From positions 1 through 64,000 of the forward strand of contig CAIVKO010000065.1 in NCBI GenBank assembly GCA_903906515.1: a stretch of DNA of 64,000 bases, given 5' to 3'. Positions within the stretch are counted from its first letter, which is position 1, and each line of letters starts with the position of its first letter. The translations under genes were made by a program, and so were the position numbers. The notes under the pieces were generated by a model. It was not told the origin of the DNA, ran no database searches, and saw only the letters and a program-made list of their open reading frames with translations. Of this stretch, positions 44,726 through 53,835 are shown piece by piece. The DNA is from Akkermansiaceae bacterium (GTDB taxonomy: Bacteria; Verrucomicrobiota; Verrucomicrobiia; Verrucomicrobiales; Akkermansiaceae).

Positions 44726-47623
44726 ATGCCTATGCCCACGATCCGTCTTTTCGCCGCAAGTTTTTGTTTCTTTGCCGTTGCCAGTTTCTGTGCTGCCACC
44801 ACTGCGGCCGATCTCGAAACCGGTTTCCGCACTCCGCCGCACAGCGCGGGCATCCGTTGTTTTTGGTGGTGGCTCAATGGCAACGTCACCGAGCAGGCCA
44901 TCACCCGCGACCTCGATGAAATGAAGGCCAAGGGCTATAGCGGCGCGCTGATCTTCGATGCCGACGGCAGTTCGCAGCAAAAGAACAACCCTGTCCCCGC
45001 CGGTCCGGCTTTCGGTTCTCCGGCATGGACGAAATTGTTTGTCCACGCGTGCAAGGAAGCCAAACGCCTTGACCTGGAACTGAGCCTCAACATCCAGAGC
45101 GGATGGAATCTCGGCGGACCGGAGGTGACCGAAGAACAAACTACGCAGCATCTCGTATGGTCGCGCGCCACGGTCGAGGGACCGGGTACGGTCGAAGTGG
45201 AATTGCCGAAACCCGTCAAGGAGAAGTTCTTCCGCGATGTCGTGGTGATCGCCGTGCCACTCGGATCGGGCAAGCCCCGTCCGATCGACGGGCTCGATCT
45301 CAAATGCGTCACCAAGGAACTCGGCATGTCCGCTCCGGACTGCCGGACTTTGTTAGAAGTTTTGCCCGCCGCTCCGGTCGATGCCGTGGTGAAATCCGGC
45401 GACATTCTCAATATCACCGGAAAGATGAATGCCGACGGCAAGCTGAAATGGGAAGCTCCGAAGGGCAAATGGGAGATCCTGCGCATCGGCCATATTCCCG
45501 CAGGCGGACATGTTTCCACCTGCAGCGCCGGTTGGAGCGGTCGCGTGATCGATTATCTCAACCCCGCCGCGCTTGATGCCTACTGGAAACAGAACATCGA
45601 GCCGCTCTGTACTGCGATCGGCCCGCTGGCGGGAACGACGTTGCGTTATGTCCATACTGACAGTTGGGAAGGTGGCGGCATGAATTGGACGCCTGGGTTT
45701 GATCTAACATTCCGCAAACATCGCGGCTACGACTTGATTCCATGGCTCGCGGTGCTGACCGGTCATGTGGTGGACAGCCGTGAGAACTCGAACGCCTTTC
45801 TAGCAGACTTCCGCAAGACGATCGGTGATCTGGTGGCCGACCACTACGGCCGCCTTGCGGAACTGGCCAAGGCCCACGGCATGGCTACCCATCCGGAGTG
45901 CTCCGGACCTCATGCCGGCCCGTTGGACGGCCTCAAAAACTATGGTCGCAGTGAATTGATCATGAGCGAATTCTGGTCGCTTTCACCGCACCGCTCGACT
46001 CCGGACGGTCGTTTTTTCGTCAAGCAGGCATCATCCGCCGCTCACACCTACGGCAAGCGTCTGGTCGGCGCGGAAGGCTTCACCACCATCGGCCCGCACT
46101 GGAACGACACCCCGTGGTCGGACATGAAACCCACTTTCGACCACGAGTTCTGTGCGGGTCTGAATCTCGTATTCAACCACACCTTCACCTGCTCACCGAA
46201 AGAGATGGGACTGCCCGGCCAGGAATACTTCGCCGGCACCCATTTCAACCCGCAGATCACTTGGTGGGATGAGGCCCCGGCATTCATCGATTATTTGAAA
46301 CGTTGCCAGTTCCTCGCACAGCAGGGCGGCTTCGTGGCCGATGTGGTTTATTATTACGGCGACCATATTCCTAACATCTTCGGACGCAAGGGCAAGGACC
46401 CGGCGGGCGCGTTGCCGGATTTCGACTACGACGTGCTCAGCGAGGAACTCCTCCTCACAGGGTTGGCGGTTAAGGACGGTCAACTCGCGCTGCCGTCCGG
46501 CATGCGCTACCGCGTGCTCGTCCTGCCCGACCACCGCATCCTTGCGCTGGGAGCCATGAAAAAAATCGATGCCTTGGTGCGCGCCGGTGCCACGGTGCTC
46601 GGGTCGAAACCACTCAAAGCCGTGAGTCTGGAAGCCGGCGCGGAAGGCAAGGCGCTTTTCCAAAGTCTAGCAGATGGTCTCTGGGGGGCGGAAAACCTCG
46701 ACATGGAGACCAAGGGAGTGCGCAAAGTCGGCGCAGGTCGCGTTGCATGGGGCATGACCGCCCGCGAACTGCTTCTCACCGACGGCATCGCGCCCGATGT
46801 CTCGCTCACACACAAGGATAAATCCAGCGTCCCGGACACCGATTGGATTCACTACCGGATCGGCGACGCCGAGGTGTATTTCCTCGCCGAACTGTCAGGC
46901 AAGGCACAGAGCATCGATGCCGCCTTCTGCGTCAATGGCCAGCTTCCCGAAATCTGGGATCCGGTCGATGGATCGATTCGCGAGGCATCATCGTATTCCT
47001 GTAAAGGTGGTGTCACCCGTTTGTCGTTAGATTTAACTCCCTATGACAGTTTGTTCGTGGTGTTCCGGAAAACCACTTTCACAACCGAGCGCAGCACCGG
47101 ATTAAATTCACCGGTTTGGCAGCAAGCTCAGGTCATCAACGGGCCATGGGACGTGAAATTCGATCCCAAGTGGGGCGGACCCGCAAAGCCTGTCCGATTC
47201 GAAAATCTATCCGATTGGACCAAGCACGAGGATCCGGCCATCCGCTTTTATTCTGGCAAGGCCACCTATCAAAATCGCTTCACGCTTTCTGCCGAACTTG
47301 CCGGAAAACCGCTCGCGCTCGAACTCGGCGATGTCAAGGATGTCGGCATGGCACGGGTGAAACTCAACGGCACCGATCTCGGCATTGTCTGGCGTCCGCC
47401 ATTCCGTGTGAATCTCGGCAAGGCCCTGAAACCCGGCGAAAACACACTTGAAGTCATGGTCGTCAATTCATGGCGCAACCGTCTTATCGGCGATGCCGCC
47501 TTGCCCGAAGCACAACGCCTGACCAAGACCAATGTAAGGGTCGTCGCGAGCGGTCCCGGAAAATGGCAGCTAGAATCCTCAGGCCTGCTCGGTCCGGTGA
47601 TTTTGGTTAGCCAGAAACCGTAG
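44726..47623 (+). CDS. alpha-L-rhamnosidase, GH106, exported
   Basis: Signal peptide ends 'CAATTAADLE'. GH106 blocks: 'GIRCFWWWLNGNVTEQAI', 'SGWNLGGPEVTEEQTTQHLV', 'HTDSWEGGGMNWTPGF', 'HPECSGPHAG', and 'GAEGFTTIGPHWNDTPW'. The C-terminal sugar-binding sandwich is 'LELGDVKDVGMARVKLNGTDLG'. The length of 965 is usual. It stands alone downstream of repeat copy 3 and probably has its own promoter. Its 3' end overlaps a broken AraC gene on the other strand. Confidence 0.9.
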   Translation: MPMPTIRLFAASFCFFAVASFCAATTAADLETGFRTPPHSAGIRCFWWWLNGNVTEQAITRDLDEMKAKGYSGALIFDADGSSQQKNNPVPAGPAFGSPAWTKLFVHACKEAKRLDLELSLNIQSGWNLGGPEVTEEQTTQHLVWSRATVEGPGTVEVELPKPVKEKFFRDVVVIAVPLGSGKPRPIDGLDLKCVTKELGMSAPDCRTLLEVLPAAPVDAVVKSGDILNITGKMNADGKLKWEAPKGKWEILRIGHIPAGGHVSTCSAGWSGRVIDYLNPAALDAYWKQNIEPLCTAIGPLAGTTLRYVHTDSWEGGGMNWTPGFDLTFRKHRGYDLIPWLAVLTGHVVDSRENSNAFLADFRKTIGDLVADHYGRLAELAKAHGMATHPECSGPHAGPLDGLKNYGRSELIMSEFWSLSPHRSTPDGRFFVKQASSAAHTYGKRLVGAEGFTTIGPHWNDTPWSDMKPTFDHEFCAGLNLVFNHTFTCSPKEMGLPGQEYFAGTHFNPQITWWDEAPAFIDYLKRCQFLAQQGGFVADVVYYYGDHIPNIFGRKGKDPAGALPDFDYDVLSEELLLTGLAVKDGQLALPSGMRYRVLVLPDHRILALGAMKKIDALVRAGATVLGSKPLKAVSLEAGAEGKALFQSLADGLWGAENLDMETKGVRKVGAGRVAWGMTARELLLTDGIAPDVSLTHKDKSSVPDTDWIHYRIGDAEVYFLAELSGKAQSIDAAFCVNGQLPEIWDPVDGSIREASSYSCKGGVTRLSLDLTPYDSLFVVFRKTTFTTERSTGLNSPVWQQAQVINGPWDVKFDPKWGGPAKPVRFENLSDWTKHEDPAIRFYSGKATYQNRFTLSAELAGKPLALELGDVKDVGMARVKLNGTDLGIVWRPPFRVNLGKALKPGENTLEVMVVNSWRNRLIGDAALPEAQRLTKTNVRVVASGPGKWQLESSGLLGPVILVSQKP

Positions 47624-47995
47624 CCTTGCGCCCCGACTGCGGGTTTTTTCGGCATGTTTTTTGAACCACTTGGAAAAGTGAGACAGGTGTTTGAACCCGA
47701 GATCGATTGCGACCTCCTTGATGCGGATGTCGGGTTGTCTCAACCGGCATCGTGCGAAAACGTCTGCACACGGGCCCCTGGTTTCACGATCAGCCACTGG
47801 CCCGGATGTGCCGTATGGCACTGGCCGTCGTGTTCGACCTATGCCCATCCCTTGCGCACCAGCCAGGCTGCGCTGTTGGTGAACTCGGTGGATTGCAGTG
47901 TCGGCCCGGTTTCTTGTCTTCCCTCGGCCACACACCGGTTGTGACACCAGAGCAGGTGGAGATTTAAGTTCAGCCAATTGCGATAAAGCATGATG
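47600..47995 (-). pseudogene. AraC-family regulator remnant
   Basis: Reading on the minus strand: ligand-domain-like 'LNLHLLWCHNRCVAEGRQE', a frame change near 47845, 'HDGQCHTAHPGQWLIVKPGARV' (cupin-like), then a jump to 'RQPDIRIKEVAIDLGFKHLSHFSKWFKKH', the second HTH of AraC. About 100-150 residues between are missing. At least one frameshift and one deletion; not functional. It was probably the regulator of the neighbouring rhamnosidase. Confidence 0.7.
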
Positions 47996-48106
47996 GAGTG
48001 GGATTGTCCAAGTCTCCCGCCGTCTTCTCCTCACGTCAATCGATCTTAATATGTAATAAAAAGTATAAATTGTGTAAGTGGAAATCACTGACAAGGGGAG
48101 GGATTC

Positions 48107-48478
48107 ATGCCAGATTCACCGAGAAATGATGCAGAGGATGACACGCGGTTTGCCTCGATGGACGACGTCCGGATTTTTGGTCGCTGGCGCATTATTTTTT
48201 TCCGGGACGGGATTCTCCGTGGCGGACGGACATCCGGATTCACCGGGATCGAACGCGGCTGGCCGAAATCATACAAGGACGACATCTGTGCCCGGCTGGA
48301 ACTCTGCCGCGGCTCGATTTCATCCTGCCCCGGCAGCGAGATGTTTCCCTTCAATCCGGAGGGTGCCTATCGCCACCCCGAAGGCTGGGTGAACTACGGC
48401 GCCGCATGGTGCCTGAGCCTTGCCTATTTCCAGTTTGATCAAGCCAACTCCTCAACGCATGTACCTCATTGCCCATAA
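48107..48478 (+). pseudogene. unidentified gene fragment
   Basis: A 123-codon frame with 'NPEGAYRHPEGWVNYGAAWCLSLAYFQFDQ' in its second half looks protein-like (regular aromatic and small residues), while the first half looks random. I do not recognise the family. Given the broken genes on both sides it is more likely a remnant than a small gene. Confidence 0.35.
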
Positions 48479-48483
48479 GGAGC

Positions 48484-48617
48484 GCCGATATTCTGTCGGC
48501 TGGGAGCGCCGACATGCTGTCGGCTGCCGGACGGGGGACATGCTGTCACCCGTTCTCTTCTGCGAAGCGAAGAGGCGGACAACATGTCCGCCATCCAGCA
48601 GCGTGCAACATGCACGC
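48484..48617. repeat. cluster of six short hairpins
   Basis: Hairpins lie at 48484-48500, 48508-48524, 48531-48553, 48555-48574, 48574-48592 and 48601-48617. Four share an ACATG-type centre, as in GCCGACATGCTGTCGGC, GGCGGACAACATGTCCGCC and GCGTGCAACATGCACGC. Arms differ but each is self-complementary, i.e. compensatory. It lies between two broken genes. It resembles REP/extragenic palindromes rather than CRISPR, since there is no constant repeat with unique spacers. Confidence 0.75.
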
Positions 48618-48657
48618 GCTCCGGCACCACACACTACACCGTAGATAGAATATGATC

Positions 48658-48935
48658 ATGAAAATCCGAGGATTGCGCTGGTGGATCGTCTCGGTACCCG
48701 CACCGGCACTGCGGTCTTTGTAATCTGGTGGTCACTTGCAAACATCGTCACCGCATGGGCACAGGGAGTGCGTTCGATGGGTGCCTGTCGCTCCATGTTA
48801 GGTCTTGGCGAAGCCGGTATCTGGCCAGCCGCGTCGAAGGCGGTGTCCGAGTGGTTTCCCGCCCGCGAGCGCGCGCTGGCGATCGGCCTCTACACGATGG
48901 GTGCGACCATCGGTGCGACCGTCGCGCCTTCAACA
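48658..48935 (+). pseudogene. hexuronate-transporter-like MFS permease remnant
   Basis: ATG 48658 reads 'MKIRGLRWWIVS', the usual start of ExuT/ACS-type hexuronate permeases, then the frame breaks. In the next frame 'DRLGTRTGTAVFVIWWSL', 'MLGLGEAGIWPAASKAVSEWFP' and 'RALAIGLYTMGATIGATVAP' continue (TM2-TM4 of the family). The two parts meet around a GGATCGTCTCGG string at about 48682, consistent with deletion of TM1 between similar sequences. It ends at 48935 joined to a SASA remnant. It fits with the broken uxaA and uxaB. Confidence 0.8.
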
Positions 48936-50078
48936 AGGCGGTCGCCAAGTCCAGCGTGCAGGAACCACCGGCGGATATCGGCATCGACCGCTTCGAATTC
49001 TGGCTTCCCAAACGCCGACCGGATGGCCTCAATCTTGCGATGACCTTCGAGCCGTCCATCGATCAATTCGGCCCTGCCAATGTCATCGGCGGTCCGTTCA
49101 CCATGGTCGTGAAAGGCAACAACACCCTCACCATCCAGGATGTGCTCGTGGGCGAGGTATGGATTGCATCGGGGCAGTCGAACATGGCGATGGCGGTCGC
49201 TGCCAGCAACAACGCCAAACAGAAAATCGCCGATGCTAAATTCCCCTGGATCCGCACCTTTTTGGTTCCCAGGGTTCCGGCGGAAACCCCGCAGCAGGAA
49301 TGCGGTGGAAAATGGGTGATTTGCAGTCCTGAAACCGCCGGTTCCTTTTCCGCCGCCGCGTATTTTTTCGGTCGTGAATTGCACCAATCCCTGAAAACGC
49401 CGGTGGGCTTGATCAACTCATCCTACGGCGGCATCTGGTATCAGGGCGAGAGCAACAGCAATCCAGCGGTCTCAAAGCTCTATGCAGAACAACTTCCCTT
49501 GATGATCCAGGATTGGCGCACCCGCTGGGGACAAGGTGATTTCCACTTCGCGTGGGTGCAGTTGCCATATTACAAACCACAAATGCAGGAACCGAATCCC
49601 CCCAGCGATTGGGCTTGTGTGCGTGAATGCATGTTGCGTTCCCTGTCCGTGCCAAACAGCGGGATGGCGATTACAATCGATACGGGCGACTCTAACAATA
49701 TTCACCCGGCTGACAAGGCCTGTGGGACATCGTCTGGCGCTCTGGGCGAAGGCGAGGGTCTATGGGTAGAAAATCCCATACTCCGGTCCGCTTCCGGCGG
49801 GACACAAGATCGATGCTGGTAAAGTGATTCTGTCGTTCAAGCACACCGATGGTTGTCTAACAATAAAAGACGGTGAGCTGAAAGGATTCACCATCGCGGG
49901 TGCCGACAAGAAGTGGCAATGGGCCACGGCTCGCATCGAAGGGGAAGCGGTGGTGGTTTCCAACCCTGATGTCCCCACGCCTGTGGCGGTGCGCTACGGC
50001 TGGGCGGATCATCCAGACTGCAATCTCTTCAACGGCGCGGGTCTTCCCGCCTCACCATTCCGAACTGACGACTGGTGA
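48930..50078 (+). pseudogene. sialate O-acetylesterase remnant (internal deletion, frameshift)
   Basis: Blocks in order: 'VLVGEVWIASGQSNMAMAV', 'GLINSSYGG' joined directly to 'IWYQGESNSNPAVSKLYAEQ' (normally about 90 residues apart), 'MIQDWRTRWGQGDFHFAWVQL', a frame break near 49720-49830, then 'SFKHTDGCLTIKDGELKGFTIAG' and 'VRYGWADHPDCNLFN'. The N-terminus is replaced by the permease fragment. It is a third SASA-type gene of the window, not functional. Confidence 0.85.
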
Positions 50079-50134
50079 CAACATCGAGAAAACCTTTTTC
50101 CTCAAGGAAGTCCGAGGCAAGGAAACGCACTGCA

Positions 50135-50548
50135 TCACCTGGGGCAGAGAAGTGGGATCACCTTCCTTCGGGATTTCCGATAAACTACGAAGTCCGAATC
50201 TAACGTCATGACTTTGGATTCCGGATAAATCTCCGCCATCCTCACCAAGCAAGCATCCGCCAGTGACATGGGGATGTTTCGATAGGTTTTTATCAGTTGC
50301 TGAATGGCTGTGATTTCCAGCGCCAAATCAAACTTAGGCACCAGCAAGCCGCGGCGGATCAGATCTAGCAATCCATCCGGTTCGAGTCCGCCGCGTCGTA
50401 GAAGGAAGAGCGCTTCGGCGATCACCGCCTCGCAGGTCAGCAAGGGGCGGGTGATTTGCGTGAACTCTTTCTTAGCCCAGGCGTGGTCACGGTCACTGCG
50501 AACCAGATAGGCGACGATGGGTCCGGTGTCGGCGAGGATCTCCTTCAT
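50135..50548 (-). CDS. vapC: VapC-type PIN-domain toxin
   Basis: PIN nuclease of 137 residues. Acidic site residues are visible: Asp in 'EILADTGPIVAYL', Glu in 'TCEAVIAEAL', Asp in 'MSLADACLVRMAE' and Asp in 'VMTLDSDF'. It follows the antitoxin gene with an ATGA overlap (50545-50548). PIN toxins of this group cut tRNA or rRNA; the target is not readable here. It sits beside decayed genes, so it may be mobile or selfish. Confidence 0.88.
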   Translation of the reverse strand: MKEILADTGPIVAYLVRSDRDHAWAKKEFTQITRPLLTCEAVIAEALFLLRRGGLEPDGLLDLIRRGLLVPKFDLALEITAIQQLIKTYRNIPMSLADACLVRMAEIYPESKVMTLDSDFVVYRKSRRKVIPLLCPR

Positions 50549-50787
50549 GAGCCGAAACCATCCAGATGTTTGGGGTTGGATGCCAGATCACGCAGTCTGC
50601 TGCTTCCCATGCCACACAGGTCGGCACTTCGCTCGAAAAGACTGGGTGGAGCCTTGATGTCTGCGGCCTTGAGCTTTTCCTCCAAAGCATCACGCAAAAG
50701 AGCGGAGCGGCTGGTCCGTTTCGCTCGTGCCATCGCATCCATTCGGCTCACCAACTCATCGGGAACTTTCAGGGAAATCGTTGTCAT
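50545..50787 (-). CDS. vapB: ribbon-helix-helix antitoxin for VapC
   Basis: ATG 50787 ('MTTISLKVPDELVSRMDAMA') is preferred over 50814, since the beta strand and first helix of a CopG/RHH fold start exactly there. The second helix 'SRSALLRDALEEKLK' completes the DNA-binding unit. The C-terminal tail would neutralise the toxin. Overlap by ATGA with vapC means coupled translation and probably autoregulation. Confidence 0.85.
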   Translation of the reverse strand: MTTISLKVPDELVSRMDAMARAKRTSRSALLRDALEEKLKAADIKAPPSLFERSADLCGMGSSRLRDLASNPKHLDGFGS

Positions 50788-50833
50788 GGACGCAAGGTAA
50801 TACCGATTGTGCATTTAAGCAATACCTAAATCT

Positions 50834-52315
50834 TTATCGTGTTGTGCGCGTGCTGCTGTCCGCCACGGTGATGAGGTGGATTCCGGGCGGTTCGCTGGCC
50901 TTGGTGATGCGGAGGCGCAGCTTTTCGGCTTGGATTTTCTTCGGGAAGCGGAGCACTTTTACGGCACCGATTTCCGTTCCGCTGTGGATGGTGTTCCATT
51001 CGCCGTTTTGCAGGGCATCGATAAAAAACTCCTGGATGCGGAATAGACGGATTTGGGAAAACTTGTCACCCAGCGGCTTCATTTTCGAGAATTCGTGGAT
51101 GGAAATCCGATCGAAGAGAAACGGTTTCTCCGGACTGAGAGTGAGGCTGGCGGTGTTGGTTTTTGCGGCCCATCGGGTTTTTTCCAAGCTGCCGTCAACG
51201 GCTTTGGACGCGTCAAATTGCTCGCTCAAAACGCTGTCCGCTTCGGCTGCCACGCCGGCTGCCTGATTGACAGGTGCTTTCGGCAGCGGGGTCTTTCCGC
51301 CACGAATTCCTAACAAATCAGCGGTTTTTAAAATCGCCTCGCGTTCGTTTTCGCGGATGCGTCCTGTCTGATCGGGCGGCAGATTGACTAGCAGGACATT
51401 GTCATTGGCCGTGCACCAGTAGAAGAGTTCCTCGAGTTCGTCCGGCGTGCGTGCGGGAATGATGTCATTTTTCTGGAACCAGTTCCAGCGGTCGGAAATG
51501 CAGATGGTGTGTTCTAACGGAAGATAGTGGAGCTTGTCATCGGGACCGGTGAATTCCTTGGGATCGTCCATGCGGCAAAGGTTCGGATCCTTGGTACGGA
51601 AGTCCACGGGCCAAAAGCGGATCGGATCGCCTTTTTTGTAATTTTCCGGCGCTTGAACGGAGCGTGGTTTTCCCGGGACGCTGATGGTGTGGTTGACGGT
51701 GACTTGGCAGTTTGGTTGGAGTTTTTTGATGTGGGCGTAAACTTCGGGGATGTTCCACTCCGCGTCGGGTTTGCCCCAACCACCGTCGAACCACAGCTCG
51801 CAGATGTCACCGTAATTTGTTAGCAACTCGGTGAGTTGGTTTTTCATGTAATCGACATATTTGGAAGGATCCTTGTCGTTGTGGGTGGGTTCCTTGCGGT
51901 CCCAGAGTGAATAGTAGAGGCCGAGTTTCACCCCGTGTTTTTTGCAGGCCTTGGCGACCTCCGCGACGATGTCGGTTTTCACCGCTGCCGAGGCCACGTC
52001 GTAGTCGGTGAATTTGGAATCCCAGAGGCAGAATCCATCGTGGTGTTTGGTGATCAGGATCACATGACGGAATCCGGCTTCCTTCGCCGTGCTGATCCAC
52101 TGGTCGCAGTCGAGTTGGGTTGGATTGAAGCTGGACGCCGGCAATTTGCCGTCCGACCATTCGATTTGGTTGAAAGTATTGACTCCGAAGTGGATGAACA
52201 TGCCGTAACCGCGCTCGATGAGGGCTTTCTGGCCGGCGTCGGGTTGGAGGGCTTGGCCTGATGCCAGGGAAGACAGGACCAGGGCGGCGAGGATGGACGG
52301 GAGTCGGATTGTCAT
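50834..52315 (-). CDS. alpha-L-fucosidase, GH29, second copy, exported
   Basis: ATG 52315 is used because a signal peptide starts there ('MTIRLPSILAALVLSSLASG'); the frame extends upstream over the isomerase-like gene without signal. GH29 blocks: 'GYGMFIHFGVNTFNQIEW', 'TKHHDGFCLWDSKFTDYD', nucleophile Asp in 'CELWFDGGWG', and a C-terminal discoidin-like domain. It is about 490 residues. It follows the isomerase-like gene by 22 bases on the same strand, probably co-transcribed. Confidence 0.9.
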   Translation of the reverse strand: MTIRLPSILAALVLSSLASGQALQPDAGQKALIERGYGMFIHFGVNTFNQIEWSDGKLPASSFNPTQLDCDQWISTAKEAGFRHVILITKHHDGFCLWDSKFTDYDVASAAVKTDIVAEVAKACKKHGVKLGLYYSLWDRKEPTHNDKDPSKYVDYMKNQLTELLTNYGDICELWFDGGWGKPDAEWNIPEVYAHIKKLQPNCQVTVNHTISVPGKPRSVQAPENYKKGDPIRFWPVDFRTKDPNLCRMDDPKEFTGPDDKLHYLPLEHTICISDRWNWFQKNDIIPARTPDELEELFYWCTANDNVLLVNLPPDQTGRIRENEREAILKTADLLGIRGGKTPLPKAPVNQAAGVAAEADSVLSEQFDASKAVDGSLEKTRWAAKTNTASLTLSPEKPFLFDRISIHEFSKMKPLGDKFSQIRLFRIQEFFIDALQNGEWNTIHSGTEIGAVKVLRFPKKIQAEKLRLRITKASEPPGIHLITVADSSTRTTR

Positions 52316-52337
52316 GGGGTGAAGGAATGAAAAAAGT

Positions 52338-53228
52338 TTAGGCTTCGGTGGCCTGCTTGGCGAGTTCTTTGAATGCGGCCGCGATCTGACTGTCCACGCC
52401 CTTGCCCTCGATGTTGATGGCTCCCTGATATCCCGCCTCGCGCAGGACACGGAAAAACGGCCGGAAATCGTCGCCCGCCACACCCGGATAAGTGCGCGCG
52501 CCTTTTTCGGCGATTTCGACGTGACGCACGACATCCATCGCGGCTTTCAGGTCGGCGGGCGTGTCGCCCATCACCGCCATGTGATAGAGGTCTGCCAGCA
52601 GGCGGATGTTCGGGTGGCCGGCCGCGCGGATGAGTGCCGCGCCCTCGCCGATGTGGTTGATGTAATTGCACTCGGTGTCCCGCAGTTGTTCCACCACCAC
52701 GGTGACGCCGTGTTTTTCCGCAAGCGGTCCCATGCGTTTGAGTAACGCGGTGAATTGCGCGTCGGCTTTTTCCTTCGGCCATCCGTCGCGCAGTTGCCGT
52801 GAGCCACTGCTGCCGAATACGATGAATTTTCCGCCCGCTTTTTTCAGACGGCGGAAGGAGGTTTCCGCCCATTCGAGGATGGGATCGTGGTTGGCATCGG
52901 TGCCGACACAGCGGAGATGGGCCGGACGGATGAAACCATTGCAGGCAAGCACTGGCAGTGGTGATGTCGCTATCAATGCGAGTTTTTTTTCAAAGAACTC
53001 CTCCGGCTTGTCCGGTGCTAACAATTCAGTGGTGCTGACGGTTAGGAATTCCGCGCCAAGCGCCTTGAGCGGCGCGGCCCGGTCTAGCGGCGCGGCCATA
53101 CCCATCGCGGAGAAAAGTTTGCCAGTTGCTTCCGGTTTTTCAGTATTCGCACGGGAGGCGAGGATGATCCCGGGAGTCGCGAGGCTGCACTGGCGCAGGA
53201 AGTTCCGCCGGTTGGAACGATGATTCAT
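52338..53228 (-). CDS. sugar-phosphate isomerase/epimerase-like TIM barrel, Tat-exported
   Basis: ATG 53228 gives a twin-arginine signal ('RSNRRNFLRQCSLATPGIILA'). The xylose-isomerase-like TIM barrel follows ('GHPNIRLLADLYHMAVMGD', 'HVEIAEKGARTYPG', 'GYQGAINIEGKG'), with metal-ligand-like Glu ('VVVEQLRD'), Asp/His ('ADLYHM'), His ('RHVEIAE') and Glu ('NIEGKG'). Exported members of this family are common in Verrucomicrobiota and Planctomycetota, often near glycosidases; the substrate is unknown. Confidence 0.85.
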   Translation of the reverse strand: MNHRSNRRNFLRQCSLATPGIILASRANTEKPEATGKLFSAMGMAAPLDRAAPLKALGAEFLTVSTTELLAPDKPEEFFEKKLALIATSPLPVLACNGFIRPAHLRCVGTDANHDPILEWAETSFRRLKKAGGKFIVFGSSGSRQLRDGWPKEKADAQFTALLKRMGPLAEKHGVTVVVEQLRDTECNYINHIGEGAALIRAAGHPNIRLLADLYHMAVMGDTPADLKAAMDVVRHVEIAEKGARTYPGVAGDDFRPFFRVLREAGYQGAINIEGKGVDSQIAAAFKELAKQATEA

Positions 53229-53232
53229 ATTT

Positions 53233-53424
53233 TCAGAGGTGGAACACCTTGCCGCAGGCCATGACTTCCTGGGTGGATTCATCGAAGGTCACGCGCTCGC
53301 CGGTGCGGATGCAGGCGTTTGAGCCGACGACGCGCGTCTGGCCATGGGCGGTGGAAATGTTGCGTGCGGCGATGGAACCCAGAGCTCCGATCGAGCCGGT
53401 GTGGAGGAGTTGGCGGCGGTTCAT
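53233..53424 (-). pseudogene. Gfo/Idh/MocA oxidoreductase, collapsed to its two ends
   Basis: The 63-codon frame begins like a Tat-exported Gfo/Idh/MocA protein ('MNRRQLLHTGSIGALGS') and ends like its C-terminus ('CIRTGERVTFDESTQEVMACGKVF'). The NAD-binding and catalytic domains are missing. Thus about 350 residues were removed with the frame kept. It stands 4 bases before the isomerase-like gene, its usual neighbour type. Confidence 0.65.
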
Positions 53425-53501
53425 GAGGTGCGTCGGTTGGGAAAAATGAGGCTGGACAACCCCAAATACCCAGCGCGCCAGAGGGTTCTTTCAGAGTAAA
53501 A

Positions 53502-53576
53502 TGGTACACGAGGACGGGATCGAACCGCCGACCGACCGGGTGTAAACCGGTTGCTCTACCGCTGAGCTACTCGTGC
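53502..53576 (-). tRNA. tRNA-Val (anticodon TAC)
   Basis: On the minus strand it starts GCACGAG and ends CTCGTGT-A-CCA. It has the D-arm (AGCTCAGCGGTAGAGC), anticodon stem ACCGG/CCGGT with loop TTTACAC (anticodon TAC), and T-loop GGTTCGATCC. CCA is encoded. All stems pair (one G-U at position 1-72). Confidence 0.95.
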
Positions 53577-53835
53577 ACGGCGGAACGGAAGATGAGCGGT
53601 CTCCCACCGGAGATCAAGCGTCGAGTTTGCAATGGTAAAAACTTTGAGTGAGAAAAAAGAAGGCCATGGGTCATTATGAAGAGGAGGAGATTGATGATCC
53701 GTCTACGCTCGTTACGCTGGGACAGGTTTGTTGATTTTTGAAGCGACGGTCCTCGTTAACGCGTTAAGGTGCCTATTCACGGTTGAAAGATCCTTAGCTT
53801 GACGTGGAGCGGGGAAGGGGACATGAATCCCCCCC

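Noticed and set aside
48484-48617. CRISPR array
   Set aside because: The hairpins differ in arm sequence and spacing, there are no constant repeats with unique spacers, and no cas genes are near.
53667-53735. 22-codon frame (acidic peptide) downstream of tRNA-Val
   Set aside because: Too short to support and no conserved context.
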